Positions 35,104-46,101 of a stretch of 64,000 nt of DNA are shown one piece after another (the first letter of the stretch is position 1; each line of letters begins with the position of its first letter). Under the pieces are notes generated by a model. That model saw nothing but the letters and a program-made list of their open reading frames with translations. It was not told where the DNA came from and searched no databases. The translations under genes and the position numbers were made by a program. The DNA is from Crocinitomicaceae bacterium (GTDB taxonomy: Bacteria; Bacteroidota; Bacteroidia; Flavobacteriales_D; Crocinitomicaceae), in the NCBI GenBank assembly GCA_021738405.1, contig JAIPCC010000001.1, forward strand, positions 62,001 to 126,000, in the 5' to 3' direction.

Positions 35104-36681
35104 ATGGCAGATATTAAACCAGCAGAAGTTTCCGCAATATTGAGAGAGCAACTCTCAGGTTTCCGCTCAGAAGCTGAATTGCAAGAAGTAGGAACGGTAC
35201 TTCAGGTAGGAGATGGTATTGCACGCATTTACGGCATGAACGGCGTTCAGTACGGCGAACTCATTGAATTTGATGGAGGCATGCAAGGAATTGCACTCAA
35301 CCTCGAAGAAGACAACGTCGGAGCAGTATTGCTTGGTCGTTCTTCTAGCGTTAAAGAAGGTGACACCGTACGTCGTTTGGGTAAAATTGCATCGGTTAAA
35401 GTTGGAGATGGCATGGTTGGTCGCGTTGTCGACACTTTGGGCCAGCCTATCGACGGTAAAGGACCCATCCAAGGTGAGCTTTACGAAATGCCAATCGAGC
35501 GCAAAGCACCGGGTGTTATCTTCCGTCAGCCAGTAAATGAGCCTCTTCAAACAGGTATCAAGGCAATTGATGCCATGATTCCAATTGGTCGCGGACAACG
35601 CGAGCTCATCATCGGTGACCGCCAAACTGGTAAAACCACTGTTGCGATTGACACCATCATTAACCAACGCGAGTTTTACGACCGCGGCGAGCCAGTTTAC
35701 TGTATCTATGTAGCAATTGGCCAAAAAGGTTCTACCGTTGCCGGTATTGTTAAAAAATTAGAAGATGCAGGTGCAATGGCCTACACAACTGTAGTTGCCT
35801 CTAACGCCTCCGATCCAGCGCCAATGCAGTTTTACGCGCCAATGACCGGTGCTGCTGTCGGAGAATACTTCCGCGACTGCGGTAAGCCTGCGCTTATCGT
35901 TTATGATGACCTTTCTAAGCAAGCGGTTGCTTACCGTGAGGTATCACTTCTTTTGCGTCGCCCTCCAGGTCGCGAGGCATACCCAGGTGACGTCTTTTAC
36001 CTTCACTCTCGTTTGCTCGAGCGTGCGGCAAAAGTGATTGCCGATGACAACATCGCCAAACAAATGAACGACCTTCCAGCTTCTTTGAAAGACAAAGTCC
36101 GCGGTGGTGGTTCACTTACAGCACTTCCTATCATTGAAACACAAGCAGGTGACGTTTCTGCGTACATTCCTACAAACGTAATTTCCATTACCGACGGTCA
36201 GATCTTCTTGGAAGGTGACTTGTTCAACTCAGGTGTTCGTCCGGCAATTAACGTAGGTATCTCTGTATCGCGTGTAGGTGGTTCTGCTCAAATTAAGTCA
36301 ATGAAAAAAGTGGCTGGTACCTTGAAGCTTGACCAAGCACAATACCGCGAACTTGAAGCTTTTGCAAAATTTGGTTCAGACCTAGATTCAGCCACAAAAG
36401 CTGTACTAGACAAAGGTGCACGTAACGTAGAAATCTTGAAACAACGCGAAGGTGACCCATATCCAGTAGAAAAGCAAATTGCAATTATCTATGCTGGTGT
36501 GAAAGGCCTTATGCAACCGGTTCCAGTTACTAAAATCAAGGAATTCGAAAAAGACTACCTTAATGTTTTAGAAGCCAACCACGCAGATACACTTGTCGCA
36601 CTCAAAGCAGGAAAATATACAGACGAAATCGAGGCCGTTTTGACAAAAACAGCTAAAGAAGTTGCTGCTAAATTTGCATAA
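35104..36681 (+). CDS. atpA: ATP synthase F1 subunit alpha
   Basis: The 525-residue subunit has the Walker A motif GDRQTGKT, the [14 protein letters not shown] stretch and the [29 protein letters not shown] region of alpha subunits. It carries the non-catalytic nucleotide sites. The catalytic beta (atpD) and epsilon (atpC) genes are absent here, as is usual in Bacteroidota. Confidence 0.98.
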   Translation: MADIKPAEVSAILREQLSGFRSEAELQEVGTVLQVGDGIARIYGMNGVQYGELIEFDGGMQGIALNLEEDNVGAVLLGRSSSVKEGDTVRRLGKIASVKVGDGMVGRVVDTLGQPIDGKGPIQGELYEMPIERKAPGVIFRQPVNEPLQTGIKAIDAMIPIGRGQRELIIGDRQTGKTTVAIDTIINQREFYDRGEPVYCIYVAIGQKGSTVAGIVKKLEDAGAMAYTTVVASNASDPAPMQFYAPMTGAAVGEYFRDCGKPALIVYDDLSKQAVAYREVSLLLRRPPGREAYPGDVFYLHSRLLERAAKVIADDNIAKQMNDLPASLKDKVRGGGSLTALPIIETQAGDVSAYIPTNVISITDGQIFLEGDLFNSGVRPAINVGISVSRVGGSAQIKSMKKVAGTLKLDQAQYRELEAFAKFGSDLDSATKAVLDKGARNVEILKQREGDPYPVEKQIAIIYAGVKGLMQPVPVTKIKEFEKDYLNVLEANHADTLVALKAGKYTDEIEAVLTKTAKEVAAKFA

Positions 36682-36705
36682 TTACAGCCTTAATTCAGGA
36701 TTACA

Positions 36706-37575
36706 ATGGCGAATCTAAAAGAAATACGTAACCGCATTAGTTCAGTGGGCTCCACCATGCAGATTACCTCTGCAATGAAAATGGTGTCGGCTGCTAAATT
36801 GAAACGCGCACAAGATGCCGTAACGCAAATGCGTCCGTATGCGGGCAAATTGCGCGAGATCCTCGAGAACCTAAGTGCGAGCCTTGATCTCTCAGAAAAC
36901 GCCTATGCAGAACAGCGCGAGGTCAACAAAATTCTGATTGTCGGCATTACTTCCAATCGCGGTCTTTGCGGTGGTTTCAACAATAACATCATCAAGCGTG
37001 TTGGCACACTCATTGCCGACGATTACGCAGGAAAAGAAGTTTCAGTACTTTGTTTAGGTAAGAAAATCAAGGATGTGTATAAGCGCACGCCAAACTTCTA
37101 CGCCAATGACAAATTAGAGAACATGGAAGACGTCTATGCTGATTTGCGTTTTGAGCTCGTTGCTCAAGTAGCAGAAGAAATCATGGCCCAATTCCTCAAC
37201 AAATCTTTTGACAAAGTAGTTTTGGTTTACAACCGTTTTGTAAATGCAGCAACCCAGTCTATCGAGACAGAGCAGTTTTTACCCATCGTACCAACTGTTT
37301 CTAGCGCTGAATCTGGCGACTACATCTTTGAACCGTCAAAAATGGACATCGTAGAAGACTTGTTGCCTAAATCCATGAAACTTCAGCTTTACAAAGCCAT
37401 CAGAGATTCATTTGCTTCTGAACACGGCGCGCGCATGACTGCCATGCACAAAGCCACCGACAACGCAAGTGAACTGAAGAAAAGTCTTAAACTCAGTTAC
37501 AACAAAGCGCGCCAAGCTGCTATTACCAACGAAATCCTCGAGATTGTTGGTGGAGCTGAGGCCCTTAACGGTTAA
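36706..37575 (+). CDS. atpG: ATP synthase F1 subunit gamma
   Basis: The 289-residue rotor shaft starts with the conserved coiled coil (IRNRISSVGSTMQITSAMKM) and contains the GITSNRGLCGGFN core stretch, with a C-terminal coiled coil. It is the last gene of this part of the operon, followed by a strong bidirectional terminator. Confidence 0.97.
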   Translation: MANLKEIRNRISSVGSTMQITSAMKMVSAAKLKRAQDAVTQMRPYAGKLREILENLSASLDLSENAYAEQREVNKILIVGITSNRGLCGGFNNNIIKRVGTLIADDYAGKEVSVLCLGKKIKDVYKRTPNFYANDKLENMEDVYADLRFELVAQVAEEIMAQFLNKSFDKVVLVYNRFVNAATQSIETEQFLPIVPTVSSAESGDYIFEPSKMDIVEDLLPKSMKLQLYKAIRDSFASEHGARMTAMHKATDNASELKKSLKLSYNKARQAAITNEILEIVGGAEALNG

Positions 37576-37593
37576 CAAAGTTCAAACAACCTC

Positions 37594-37631
37594 AAACAAA
37601 AAGAGCGCTGATATCAGCGCTCTTTTTGTTT
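37594..37631. terminator. Bidirectional terminator between atpG and sufD
   Basis: A perfect 38-bp palindrome has 19-bp arms meeting at GAT|ATC, with A-runs and T-runs at its ends, and lies between convergent genes. It can end transcription from both strands. Confidence 0.9.
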
Positions 37632-37658
37632 ATATACTTTTTGAAGGGGTAGCAATTG

Positions 37659-38897
37659 CTAGTAATTCCAATTGAATCTTTGCGCAATGCGCTGATGGAT
37701 ATATGAAAGCACTTCTTCGTGCTTGATATACGTGAGCACATCTTCCATAAATGCTTGTAGGAGTAGGTTTTTGGCGGATGCGGCACTCAAACCTCTTGCT
37801 CTTAGGTAAAAAAGTGCGTTTTCATCGAGTTGACCGGTTGTGGAGCCGTGCGAACACTTGACGTCGTCGGCATAAATCTCGAGCTCTGGTTTGGAATTGA
37901 TGCTTGCGTTGTCTGACAACAGTACGTTGGCGTTGCTCTGGTAAGCATTTGTTTTTTGGGCGTCTTTGCGCACAAAAACCTTCCCGTTGAACACGGCAGT
38001 TGCTTTGTCTGTAGCTACACCTTTATAGGTTTCAAAAGACTCACAGTTGGCAACTTTGTGGTCCATGGTGGTGTAGTTGGCCACGTGTTGCTCGTCTTTG
38101 AGCCAGTAGGCTCCATTGAGATAGGTTTGGGCGTGTTGACCTTCAACGGCAACAATAGCATCGTTGCGTACAAAACTACCATCTAGGGTAATGGTGTTGA
38201 TTTCGAAATGGGATTGCGCATTTTGTTTGGCGCGGTCTTCATTGAAGTCGAAGTGGCCTGTACTGCAATCTTGAATTTTTGAAACCTTGATGCGTGCTGA
38301 TTTTGCGACGTCATATTGAAAATGCGTGTGGGCAAACCCAATGGTGTCTGCGCTACTTTTTGAAACAAAGTAAATCGCTGCTTCGGAATTTTCACCAAAT
38401 TGAAAATGATGGCGATAGAAATACTTGCCTCCGCTATTGACTTGTATAAGTTGAATAGGCTTGTCTAAGGTGCAATTGGCTGCAATATGAATATGGACAC
38501 CTTGCTGGGCATAAAGTGCGTTCAGCGCCCCAAAAACATCGTTAAATGTAGCTTCGTGGAAGCTTGCGCTGACCTCGCTGAGCGGTTTGATCTCTACACC
38601 AAGCGGTAAGTCTTGTGGCAAGAACACTTGCGCGTTATTGATCAGCACTGTATAAGCATCTTGAACCACCGAATGAGCCTTTAATTCTGCTTCATTGAGC
38701 AAAACAGGCTTGTGGAACTGAGCGGCAGCCAACTTACCAAGTCTGGTGTACTTGAACCTTTCGGCTCTGGTCGATGGGAAGTCTTTGCCTAAAAGATAGG
38801 CTTGCGCTGTTTCTTGCAGTGCTGTTGGCATTTCAATTTGACTTGCCTTGAGATCGGCAATAAATTGATCGAGTTTGTTGCTGACAATGGTTTCCAT
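37659..38897 (-). CDS. sufD: Fe-S cluster assembly protein SufD
   Basis: The 412-residue beta-helical protein has the family C-terminal pattern with KCSHGSTTGQLDENALFYL-like residues (here DVKCSHGSTTGQ), followed by the SA..LLLQAF stretch. It partners SufB and SufC in the scaffold that builds Fe-S clusters. It begins 1 bp after the sufC stop. Confidence 0.95.
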   Translation of the reverse strand: METIVSNKLDQFIADLKASQIEMPTALQETAQAYLLGKDFPSTRAERFKYTRLGKLAAAQFHKPVLLNEAELKAHSVVQDAYTVLINNAQVFLPQDLPLGVEIKPLSEVSASFHEATFNDVFGALNALYAQQGVHIHIAANCTLDKPIQLIQVNSGGKYFYRHHFQFGENSEAAIYFVSKSSADTIGFAHTHFQYDVAKSARIKVSKIQDCSTGHFDFNEDRAKQNAQSHFEINTITLDGSFVRNDAIVAVEGQHAQTYLNGAYWLKDEQHVANYTTMDHKVANCESFETYKGVATDKATAVFNGKVFVRKDAQKTNAYQSNANVLLSDNASINSKPELEIYADDVKCSHGSTTGQLDENALFYLRARGLSAASAKNLLLQAFMEDVLTYIKHEEVLSYIHQRIAQRFNWNY

Positions 38898-38898
38898 C

Positions 38899-39645
38899 TT
38901 ACAAACTTTCTTTGATCCAGTCGTAGCCGCGTTCTTCTAGTTCTAGGGCAAGTTCTTTTGGCCCTGATTTGACGATTCTACCGTCGTAAAGGACGTGCAC
39001 TACATCTGGAACGATGTAATCAAGCAAGCGTTGGTAGTGGGTAATAACAATGGTTGCATTTTCTGCAGTCTTGAGCGTATTGACGCCGTGAGAAACGATG
39101 CGCAGTGCATCGATGTCTAGACCAGAATCGGTTTCGTCTAAAACGGCGAGTTTGGGTTCGAGCATCGCCATCTGAAAGATTTCGTTGCGCTTTTTTTCAC
39201 CGCCAGAAAAACCTTCATTGACAGAACGAGAAGCTAATTTGGCTTCTAGTTCTACGAGTGCAGATTTTTCGCGGACGAGCGCCATAAAATCTTTTGCGGA
39301 GATCGGGTCTTGACCCAGGTAAGCCCGCTTTTCATTGAGTGCAGTTCTTAAAAAGTTGACGTTGCTCACACCCGGAATTTCTACAGGATATTGAAAAGCC
39401 AAGAACAAGCCTTCTCGTGCGCGGTCTTCGGTAGCGAGTTCGAGGAGGTCTTTGCCTAAGAATGTCACGCTGCCGTCAGTAATTTCGTAATCTTCACGAC
39501 CTGCTAAAACTGAAGCAAGTGTACTTTTACCGGCGCCGTTAGGCCCCATAATAGCATGTACTTCACCTGCTTTTACTTCGAGGTTCAATCCTTTGAGGAT
39601 TTCCTTGCCGTTGATGCTCGCGTGTAAATTTTCTATTTTTATCAT
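38899..39645 (-). CDS. sufC: Fe-S cluster assembly ATPase SufC
   Basis: The 248-residue ABC ATPase has Walker A GPNGAGKST at about 35-43, the signature FSGGEKKR and Walker B LAVLDETDSGLD. It drives conformational change in SufBD during cluster assembly. It is soluble, as expected for SufC. Confidence 0.97.
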   Translation of the reverse strand: MIKIENLHASINGKEILKGLNLEVKAGEVHAIMGPNGAGKSTLASVLAGREDYEITDGSVTFLGKDLLELATEDRAREGLFLAFQYPVEIPGVSNVNFLRTALNEKRAYLGQDPISAKDFMALVREKSALVELEAKLASRSVNEGFSGGEKKRNEIFQMAMLEPKLAVLDETDSGLDIDALRIVSHGVNTLKTAENATIVITHYQRLLDYIVPDVVHVLYDGRIVKSGPKELALELEERGYDWIKESL

Positions 39646-39675
39646 TGTTGTCGAGTTCTGGTCTTGAGTTGTGTG

Positions 39676-41124
39676 TTAACCTACGCTACCTTCTAGGCTG
39701 ATGGCCAAAAGCTTTTGGGCTTCTACGGCAAATTCCATTGGTAGCTGATTGAGTACTTCTTTGCAATAGCCATTGACAATTAGGCTAATCGCCTTTTCTT
39801 CACTGATGCCGCGTTGCATGCAATAAAAGAGTTGGTCTTCACCAATTTTTGAGGTAGTGGCTTCGTGTTCAATTTTGGCGCTCGGATTTTTACATTCGAT
39901 GTACGGGAAAGTATGCGCACCGCAATGGTCGGTCATGAGCAGGGAGTCGCATTGCGAGAAATTGCGCGCGTTTTGGGCTCCTTTATGAATTTGTACGAGG
40001 CCTCTGTAGGAGTTTTGTGAGTTCCCTGCAGAGATGCCTTTTGAAATAATTGTCGATTTGGTGTTTTTGCCGAGGTGGATCATTTTGGTTCCGGTGTCGG
40101 CTTGCTGGTAGTTGTTGGTGACGGCTACAGAATAGAATTCGCCAACGGAGTTGTCGCCTTTTAAGATACAAGAAGGGTATTTCCAAGTAACTGCCGACCC
40201 TGTTTCTACCTGGGTCCAGGAAATTTTAGCGTTGGTTTCGCAAATGCCGCGCTTGGTGACAAAATTAAATACGCCGCCTTTGCCTTCTTTGTCTCCGGGA
40301 TACCAGTTTTGTACTGTTGAATACTTGATTTCGGCATCTTTGAGGGCAATGAGTTCAACCACTGCTGCGTGCAATTGGTTTTCGTCGCGCTGAGGAGCTG
40401 TACAACCTTCTAGGTAAGATACATAAGCGCCTTCATCTGCTACAACAAGTGTGCGCTCGAACTGCCCAGTACCGCCGGCATTGATTCGAAAATAAGTAGA
40501 GAGTTCCATTGGGCAGCGAACGCCTTTAGGAATGTAGCAAAACGAGCCATCGGTAAAGACGGCGCTGTTGAGTGCTGCGTAGAAGTTGTCGGTACTTGGC
40601 ACAACGGTACCCATGTATTTTTGGACGAGTTCGGGATGTTCTTGAACGGCTTCCGAGAAAGAACAAAAGATAATACCGAGCTCGCTGAGCTTAGCTTTAA
40701 AGGAAGTGGCCACAGAAACGGAGTCCATGACGAAATCGACGGCCACGCCGGTGAGGCGTTGTTGCTCCTCCATAGAAATACCCAATTTTTTCATGGTTTC
40801 CTTGAGCTCTGGATCGACGTCGTCCCAGGATTCGTATTTCTTGGTTTGTTTGGGAGCAGAATAATAGGCGATGCCTTGGAAATCTGGCTTTTTATAATGC
40901 ACATGAGCCCATTCTGGCTCGGTCATGTCTTGCCACATAGCGAAGGCTTTGAGGCGTTCGTCTAGGAGCCATTGCGGCTCATTTTTTTTAGCAGAAATCA
41001 GGCGAATGATGTCTTCGTTGAGACCAATTGGAACGGTATCGGTTTCGATATCCGTGACAAAACCAAATTTGTATTCTTGGTTTTCGAGGTCTTGGGCAAG
41101 TTCGTTTTCGGTGTAGTTAGACAT
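39676..41124 (-). CDS. sufB: Fe-S cluster assembly protein SufB
   Basis: The 482-residue beta-helical scaffold protein has the typical core with [18 protein letters not shown] and C-terminal [19 protein letters not shown] stretch, including the conserved Cys and His near the SufB-SufD interface. It is the second gene of the operon, 2 bp after the accessory protein gene. Confidence 0.97.
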   Translation of the reverse strand: MSNYTENELAQDLENQEYKFGFVTDIETDTVPIGLNEDIIRLISAKKNEPQWLLDERLKAFAMWQDMTEPEWAHVHYKKPDFQGIAYYSAPKQTKKYESWDDVDPELKETMKKLGISMEEQQRLTGVAVDFVMDSVSVATSFKAKLSELGIIFCSFSEAVQEHPELVQKYMGTVVPSTDNFYAALNSAVFTDGSFCYIPKGVRCPMELSTYFRINAGGTGQFERTLVVADEGAYVSYLEGCTAPQRDENQLHAAVVELIALKDAEIKYSTVQNWYPGDKEGKGGVFNFVTKRGICETNAKISWTQVETGSAVTWKYPSCILKGDNSVGEFYSVAVTNNYQQADTGTKMIHLGKNTKSTIISKGISAGNSQNSYRGLVQIHKGAQNARNFSQCDSLLMTDHCGAHTFPYIECKNPSAKIEHEATTSKIGEDQLFYCMQRGISEEKAISLIVNGYCKEVLNQLPMEFAVEAQKLLAISLEGSVG

Positions 41125-41126
41125 CT

Positions 41127-41450
41127 TTATACAGAAAAGGATTCACCACAACCACATGTACGATCGGCATTGGGGTTCTGAAAAACAAAACCTTTGCCAT
41201 TGAGCCCACCTGAAAAATCAAGGGTTGTGCCTACTAAATAGAGGTAACTTTTTTTGTCTACAACAACTTTGACGCCGTTGTTTTCAAAGGACATATCGCC
41301 TTCGTTTTCTTGGTTGTCAAAAGTAAGTTGGTACATAAGGCCTGAACAGCCTCCACCTTGTACACCTACTCGGATAAAGAAACCATCTTTTTGCTCGTCT
41401 TCCATAAGACGAATCGACTGTTTTTTGGCAGCATCTGTAACGGTTAACAT
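41127..41450 (-). CDS. sufA: A-type Fe-S carrier/assembly accessory protein (HesB/SufA family)
   Basis: The 107-residue protein has the three Cys of A-type carriers: one in GGGCSG (about residue 36) and two in the C-terminal CGCGESF. It transfers clusters to target proteins. It is the first gene of the suf operon sufA-sufB-sufC-sufD. The symbol is inferred from operon position; the protein could equally be called an ErpA/IscA homologue. Confidence 0.9.
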   Translation of the reverse strand: MLTVTDAAKKQSIRLMEDEQKDGFFIRVGVQGGGCSGLMYQLTFDNQENEGDMSFENNGVKVVVDKKSYLYLVGTTLDFSGGLNGKGFVFQNPNADRTCGCGESFSV

Positions 41451-41496
41451 CTCGTTTTTATTTAGATTAATTATAAATAAAACACTTTGTTTGCTG

Positions 41497-41504
41497 CAAA
41501 TTTA
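41497..41504 (-). promoter_or_regulatory. -7 box (TAAATTTG) for the suf operon
   Basis: TAAATTTG on the minus strand with a TTG about 21 bp further upstream matches the Bacteroidota promoter, leaving a leader of about 46 nt before sufA. No IscR-type site was recognised. Confidence 0.6.
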
Positions 41505-41647
41505 CCACTTTAATGGTATTGCATGCAAGATTTTAAACAAAGAAATTAAGCGCATGTTTGCGATTGCGCCTATTTTTAGCGCCTTAGCTATCGTGATTTT
41601 AAAATTATTTGCTTAATTTCACACTTAACTCATTAAAAAACAAAGTT

Positions 41648-43072
41648 ATGCGTCTGTTTTACCTCGTTTGTGGATTGCTTTCTATGTCAATGTCATTGGC
41701 ACAACAAGTCACGATAGATTCCAAAGCATACCAAGTGCTCAAACAAAACAATGCGCTAGAGGGCACTGAATTAAAGGCGCCAAACGCTTCGGCGCCCGTT
41801 CAACATTACAAAGGAGAGTCGAATGAAAAATCAGGCTTGTGCGATTGCTTGCTTCCCTTAGATTCAACTTTTCAGTTAGCCATGTTGCCTAACGATGACC
41901 TCTATTCAAATAGTATCGCTTTGCCCTTTAACTTCAGTTTTTACGGCACTACCTATGATAGCTTGTACATCAATAACAATGGCAACATATCCTTTTCACA
42001 ACCTTATAATACTTTTACGGCTTACTCATTTCCGGATCCAACCTTTAATATGATTGCGCCGTTTTGGGCCGATGTAGATACCAGATCTACAAATGGAGGA
42101 AACGTTTGGTACAAAGTCAATGCACACTCTTTAATTGTTATCTGGGACCACGTCGGCTACTTCAACATGATGGAAGACAAGCTCAATACGTTTCAACTGA
42201 TCATTTCTGATGGCCTCGACACACTCATTCCAAGCGCCAACAATGTTTCGTTTTGTTATGGCGACATGCAATGGACAACAGGTTCTGCTTCTGGTGGCTC
42301 GAATGGTTTTGGCGGCTCACCAGCCACTGTTGGGGTGAATATCGGCAACGGCATTAATTATTTTCAGGTCGGGCAATTTGATGCAAGTGGCATCACCTTT
42401 GATGGCCCTTATGCCAACAATGACCAAGTCGATTTTTTAGATGGTCAAGAAATTTATTTTGATTTGGCCTCTTCCAATTCAAATATTCCACCGTTAGTCA
42501 TGAGCAGTGGTATTTGTGACACCATCGACGTCTATACCGGCGACACCCTCAAGAGTTTAAATGCAGTTGATTTTACTGTTGGCATCAGCACGCCTGAAAT
42601 CGGACAAATTTTATCGACAAGCATCAGTTGCGACGAACCTACAGCCCTGACCTATCAAACAACAGTTGTCAGCAATGAATTCACAAGTTTTGAGCTCACC
42701 TTTGATGCGACAGGTGTTCAGCCAGGCCTTTATAACATTGAAATTCAGACCACAGACAACGGCGTTCCCGCGCAAACGGTTACTAAGTTTATCCCGGTAC
42801 GGGTTTCTTATGACGCAAGTCTTGCGGGCACCAACGACCTGACTGCAGTGCCAATTGAGGTGTTTCCGAATCCGACTTCAGAAAGCGTTCAGATCAATGG
42901 TTTACAAGCCAATGACCTACTTGAGTTATATGATGGCTCAGGCAAATTGCTACAAAGTTTTTCTGCAACTAAGTCAACCGAACAATTGACCTTGCCTCGT
43001 GTTGGCTTTTATATCTTAAAATGTTCTGGTCAGAACAATGCTGCTACGGTATTGAAATTGCAACGTCTCTAA
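41648..43072 (+). CDS. Secreted nidogen-like-domain protein with T9SS type A sorting domain
   Basis: The 474-residue protein starts at 41648, where a signal peptide begins (ends near SLAQQ). Residues about 65-230 resemble a nidogen (NIDO) domain with the repeated pattern of small beta strands and APFWADVDTR. The last 75 or so residues are a type A sorting domain with the VFPNPTSESVQI motif and a GFYILKC strand. It is probably a surface adhesion or matrix protein; the ligand is unknown. Confidence 0.8.
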   Translation: MRLFYLVCGLLSMSMSLAQQVTIDSKAYQVLKQNNALEGTELKAPNASAPVQHYKGESNEKSGLCDCLLPLDSTFQLAMLPNDDLYSNSIALPFNFSFYGTTYDSLYINNNGNISFSQPYNTFTAYSFPDPTFNMIAPFWADVDTRSTNGGNVWYKVNAHSLIVIWDHVGYFNMMEDKLNTFQLIISDGLDTLIPSANNVSFCYGDMQWTTGSASGGSNGFGGSPATVGVNIGNGINYFQVGQFDASGITFDGPYANNDQVDFLDGQEIYFDLASSNSNIPPLVMSSGICDTIDVYTGDTLKSLNAVDFTVGISTPEIGQILSTSISCDEPTALTYQTTVVSNEFTSFELTFDATGVQPGLYNIEIQTTDNGVPAQTVTKFIPVRVSYDASLAGTNDLTAVPIEVFPNPTSESVQINGLQANDLLELYDGSGKLLQSFSATKSTEQLTLPRVGFYILKCSGQNNAATVLKLQRL

Positions 43073-43100
43073 GAATTCCTACACTTTAGGGTTTTCTATG

Positions 43101-43108
43101 TAATTTTA
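43101..43108 (+). promoter_or_regulatory. -7 box-like TAATTTTA four bases before the phosphodiesterase
   Basis: TAATTTTA differs from TAnnTTTG at the last base and lies four bases before the ATG at 43113, the same spacing seen at other genes. Confidence 0.45.
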
Positions 43109-43112
43109 GCCG

Positions 43113-44057
43113 ATGGAAAGAATCATTTTCTTGGCGCTGCTTTGCTTGTCTTTAAATACGCAAGCAAATGCCCAAAATTCACAAACGAACTACACGACTA
43201 AATACGTTTATATTTTGGTCATCGATGGCCCGAGATACTCAGAAACGTATGGCGAGCCCACATGTAAGTACAGCCCCATTCTCTGCGATTCGCTCAAGCA
43301 CGAGGGCACCTTTTATGCCAACTTCAAAAACAACGGTTCCACTTACACGGTTCCGGGCCACACCGCAATCGTAACCGGAACCTATCAGCGCATCTCCAAT
43401 GCTGGCACTGCCTTTCCTAAAGAGCCCAATATTTTTCAGTACTTTTTGAAGGCCACGGGCAAAGACTCCACAGCGGCATATGTTGTAGCGAGTAAAGGAA
43501 AATTGGATGTGTTGGTCAATACCTCACACAAAAAATGGAACAACCAGTTTGTGGCCAGCACCTATTGCGGCCCCAATGGCAATGGCTTGGGTTATGGCCG
43601 CGACGACAAAACATTTGCCAAAACCACCGCGTTACTGCAGTCAGCAAATCCGCCGCAACTCATGCTCATCAATTTGTTAGCTGTAGATGTGTATGGTCAT
43701 GCCAACAACTGGGACAAATACCTGGAGTCTATTACCCAAACCGACTTATATGCGGCCAAACTCTGGCAAATGATCCAAGAAAATCCGGTTTTGCGCAATC
43801 AGACCACCCTTTTCATCACCAATGACCACGGCAGGCACTTAGATGGCGTGCGCTCAGGGTTTGTCAATCACGGTTGTCGTTGCGAGGGTTGTCGGCATAT
43901 TTCGCTTTTGGTTTTGGGGCCAGATACACCAAAAGGTGTTGTGGTGACCGAAGAAGCCGAAATGACAGACATCTCCAAAACAATTGCAGACATCTTGCAT
44001 TTTGAGATGCCTACCAGCAAAGGTGAGTTGCTCAGAACAGCCTTTCCTTTGAAATAA
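43113..44057 (+). CDS. Secreted alkaline phosphatase-superfamily protein (phosphodiesterase/nucleotide pyrophosphatase type)
   Basis: The 314-residue protein has a signal peptide and the alkaline phosphatase-superfamily metal sites: Asp in VIDGPR, a Thr nucleophile region in TYTVPGHTAIVTG, Asp and His in DVYGHANNW and Asp-His in NDHGRH. It probably hydrolyses phosphodiester or phosphomonoester bonds in the periplasm or outside; the substrate is unknown. It is shorter than many family members but the motifs are complete. Confidence 0.82.
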   Translation: MERIIFLALLCLSLNTQANAQNSQTNYTTKYVYILVIDGPRYSETYGEPTCKYSPILCDSLKHEGTFYANFKNNGSTYTVPGHTAIVTGTYQRISNAGTAFPKEPNIFQYFLKATGKDSTAAYVVASKGKLDVLVNTSHKKWNNQFVASTYCGPNGNGLGYGRDDKTFAKTTALLQSANPPQLMLINLLAVDVYGHANNWDKYLESITQTDLYAAKLWQMIQENPVLRNQTTLFITNDHGRHLDGVRSGFVNHGCRCEGCRHISLLVLGPDTPKGVVVTEEAEMTDISKTIADILHFEMPTSKGELLRTAFPLK

Positions 44058-44084
44058 AGCGCTGATGCTTTGTAGTCTTTGTTT

Positions 44085-46085
44085 TTAAAACAGATCTTCT
44101 AAGAGCTGCTCATCCACTAAATTCGGGAGCGTTACCTTCAAAAGTGGCTCGGCTTCCATGGCGCGTTTGATCGCAAAAGTCGCGTTTTCGTTGCGCGCCC
44201 AATTGCGTCTGGCAATTCCGTTATTGACATCCCAATGGAGCATGCTTGTGAGGTTGCGTTGTGCTTGCGCAGAGCCGTCTAACAACATGCCAAAGCCGCC
44301 GTTAATGACTTCGCCCCAGCCTACACCTCCGCCGTTGTGAATGCTCACCCAAGTAGCCCCTCGGAAGCTGTCACCGATGACGTTTTGGATGGCCATATCT
44401 GCCGTAAAGCGAGAGCCGTCGTAGATATTCGAAGTTTCGCGGTAAGGGGAGTCTGTGCCGGAGACATCGTGGTGGTCGCGACCCAAAATAACTGGGCCAA
44501 TTTCTCCTTTGGCAATCGCTTCATTGAAAGCAGCAGCAATTCGCATGCGTCCTTCGGCATCAGCGTATAAAATGCGGGCCTGAGAGCCCACCACCATTTG
44601 ATTGGCGCGCGCTCCCTTGATCCATTGAATGTTGTCGGCCATTTGCTGCTGTATTTCTGCTGGGCTCTCCTGCATCATGTGCTCGAGCACAGCACACGCA
44701 ATGGCATCGGTTTTTTCGAGGTCTTCGGGCTTACCGCTGGCACAAACCCAACGGAAAGGACCAAAGCCGAAATCAAAGCACATCGGGCCTAAAATATCTT
44801 GTATGTAAGAAGGGTATTTGAAATCGATGTGGTTGGCTGCCATGACCTCACCACCCGCTCTCGAAGACTCGAGCAAAAATGCGTTGCCGTAGTCAAAGAA
44901 ATAAGTTCCTTTGGCGGTATGTTTGTTGACGGCTGCTGCATGTCTGCGCAAACTTTCTTGAACGTAAGTTTTGAAGTTTTCTGGGTCATTGGCCATCATG
45001 TCGTTGGCTTGCTCAAAACTCAAGCCGGCTGGGTAATAACCACCTGCCCATGGGTTGTGTAGCGAAGTTTGGTCTGAACCGAGGTCGACATGAACGCCCG
45101 TTTGGTCGAATTTCTCCCAGACGTCAACCACATTACCCAAGTAGGCAATAGACACGACTTCTTTATCGGCTTGTGCTTTTTTGACGCGCGCAACGAGTTG
45201 GTCTAGGTCTGAAATGATTTCGTCGACCCAACCCTGATCGTGGCGCGTGTGTGCCGCTTTCGGATTCACTTCGGCAGTAACTGAAATCACGCCGGCAATG
45301 TTGCCCGCTTTGGGCTGTGCCCCAGACATGCCGCCTAAACCTGCTGTCAAAAATAATTTGCCTTGGATGTCGTCGCGGTTTTTAGCCAACCTGCGCACTG
45401 CATTGAGTACCGTGATGGTGGTGCCGTGTACAATTCCTTGTGGGCCAATATACATATAAGAACCGGCTGTCATTTGGCCGTATTGGGTAACGCCTAGCGC
45501 ATTGAATTTTTCCCAATCGTCTGGTTTGGAATAGTTGGGGATCATCATGCCGTTGGTGACCACCACGCGCGGGGCGTTCGGATGCGAAGGAAACAAGCCC
45601 ATAGGGTGGCCAGAATACATGACCAAGGTTTGTTCGTCGGTCATTTCTGCTAAGTATTGCATCACCAAACGGTATTGAATCCAGTTTTGGAAAACCGCTC
45701 CGTTTCCGCCATAAGTGATGAGCTCGTGCGGATGCTGTGCAACCCGATGGTCTAGGTTGTTTTGAATCATCAGCATGATGGCTTTCGCTTGTGCTGATTT
45801 TCCGGGGTAGTCGTCTATTGGCCTTGCAAAAATAGGGTGCTCGGGCATGAAACGATACATGTAAACCCGTCCGTAAGTCTGAAGTTCTTGCGCAAATTCT
45901 GCAGCGAGAATAGCGTGTTGTGCTTTCGGGAAATAACGCAAGGCATTGGCAATTGCCAATTTTTTTTCAGCAGGGCTTAAAATCTCTTTGCGTTTTGGCG
46001 CATGATTGATAGCTGGATCCCAGGCTTTTGGCGCAGGGAGTACTGAGGGAATTCCTTGTTTGATTTCGTCGGCAAAACTGATCAT
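44085..46085 (-). CDS. hutU: Urocanate hydratase, long Bacteroidota form
   Basis: The 666-residue NAD-dependent enzyme converts urocanate to imidazolonepropionate in histidine breakdown. The signatures YGGNGAVFQNW, the GSYMYIGPQGIVHGTT stretch and GLGGMSGAQPKA (NAD-binding) are present, as is the late DHHDVSGTDSPYRE motif. It is about 110 residues longer than the E. coli-type enzyme but in the range of Bacteroidota homologues. No other hut gene is adjacent. Confidence 0.96.
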   Translation of the reverse strand: MISFADEIKQGIPSVLPAPKAWDPAINHAPKRKEILSPAEKKLAIANALRYFPKAQHAILAAEFAQELQTYGRVYMYRFMPEHPIFARPIDDYPGKSAQAKAIMLMIQNNLDHRVAQHPHELITYGGNGAVFQNWIQYRLVMQYLAEMTDEQTLVMYSGHPMGLFPSHPNAPRVVVTNGMMIPNYSKPDDWEKFNALGVTQYGQMTAGSYMYIGPQGIVHGTTITVLNAVRRLAKNRDDIQGKLFLTAGLGGMSGAQPKAGNIAGVISVTAEVNPKAAHTRHDQGWVDEIISDLDQLVARVKKAQADKEVVSIAYLGNVVDVWEKFDQTGVHVDLGSDQTSLHNPWAGGYYPAGLSFEQANDMMANDPENFKTYVQESLRRHAAAVNKHTAKGTYFFDYGNAFLLESSRAGGEVMAANHIDFKYPSYIQDILGPMCFDFGFGPFRWVCASGKPEDLEKTDAIACAVLEHMMQESPAEIQQQMADNIQWIKGARANQMVVGSQARILYADAEGRMRIAAAFNEAIAKGEIGPVILGRDHHDVSGTDSPYRETSNIYDGSRFTADMAIQNVIGDSFRGATWVSIHNGGGVGWGEVINGGFGMLLDGSAQAQRNLTSMLHWDVNNGIARRNWARNENATFAIKRAMEAEPLLKVTLPNLVDEQLLEDLF

Positions 46086-46101
46086 ATGTATAGTTTTGCC
46101 A

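Noticed and set aside
44058-44084. Terminator between the phosphodiesterase and hutU
   Set aside because: Only a 5-bp AAAGC/GCTTT stem is present, too weak to call.
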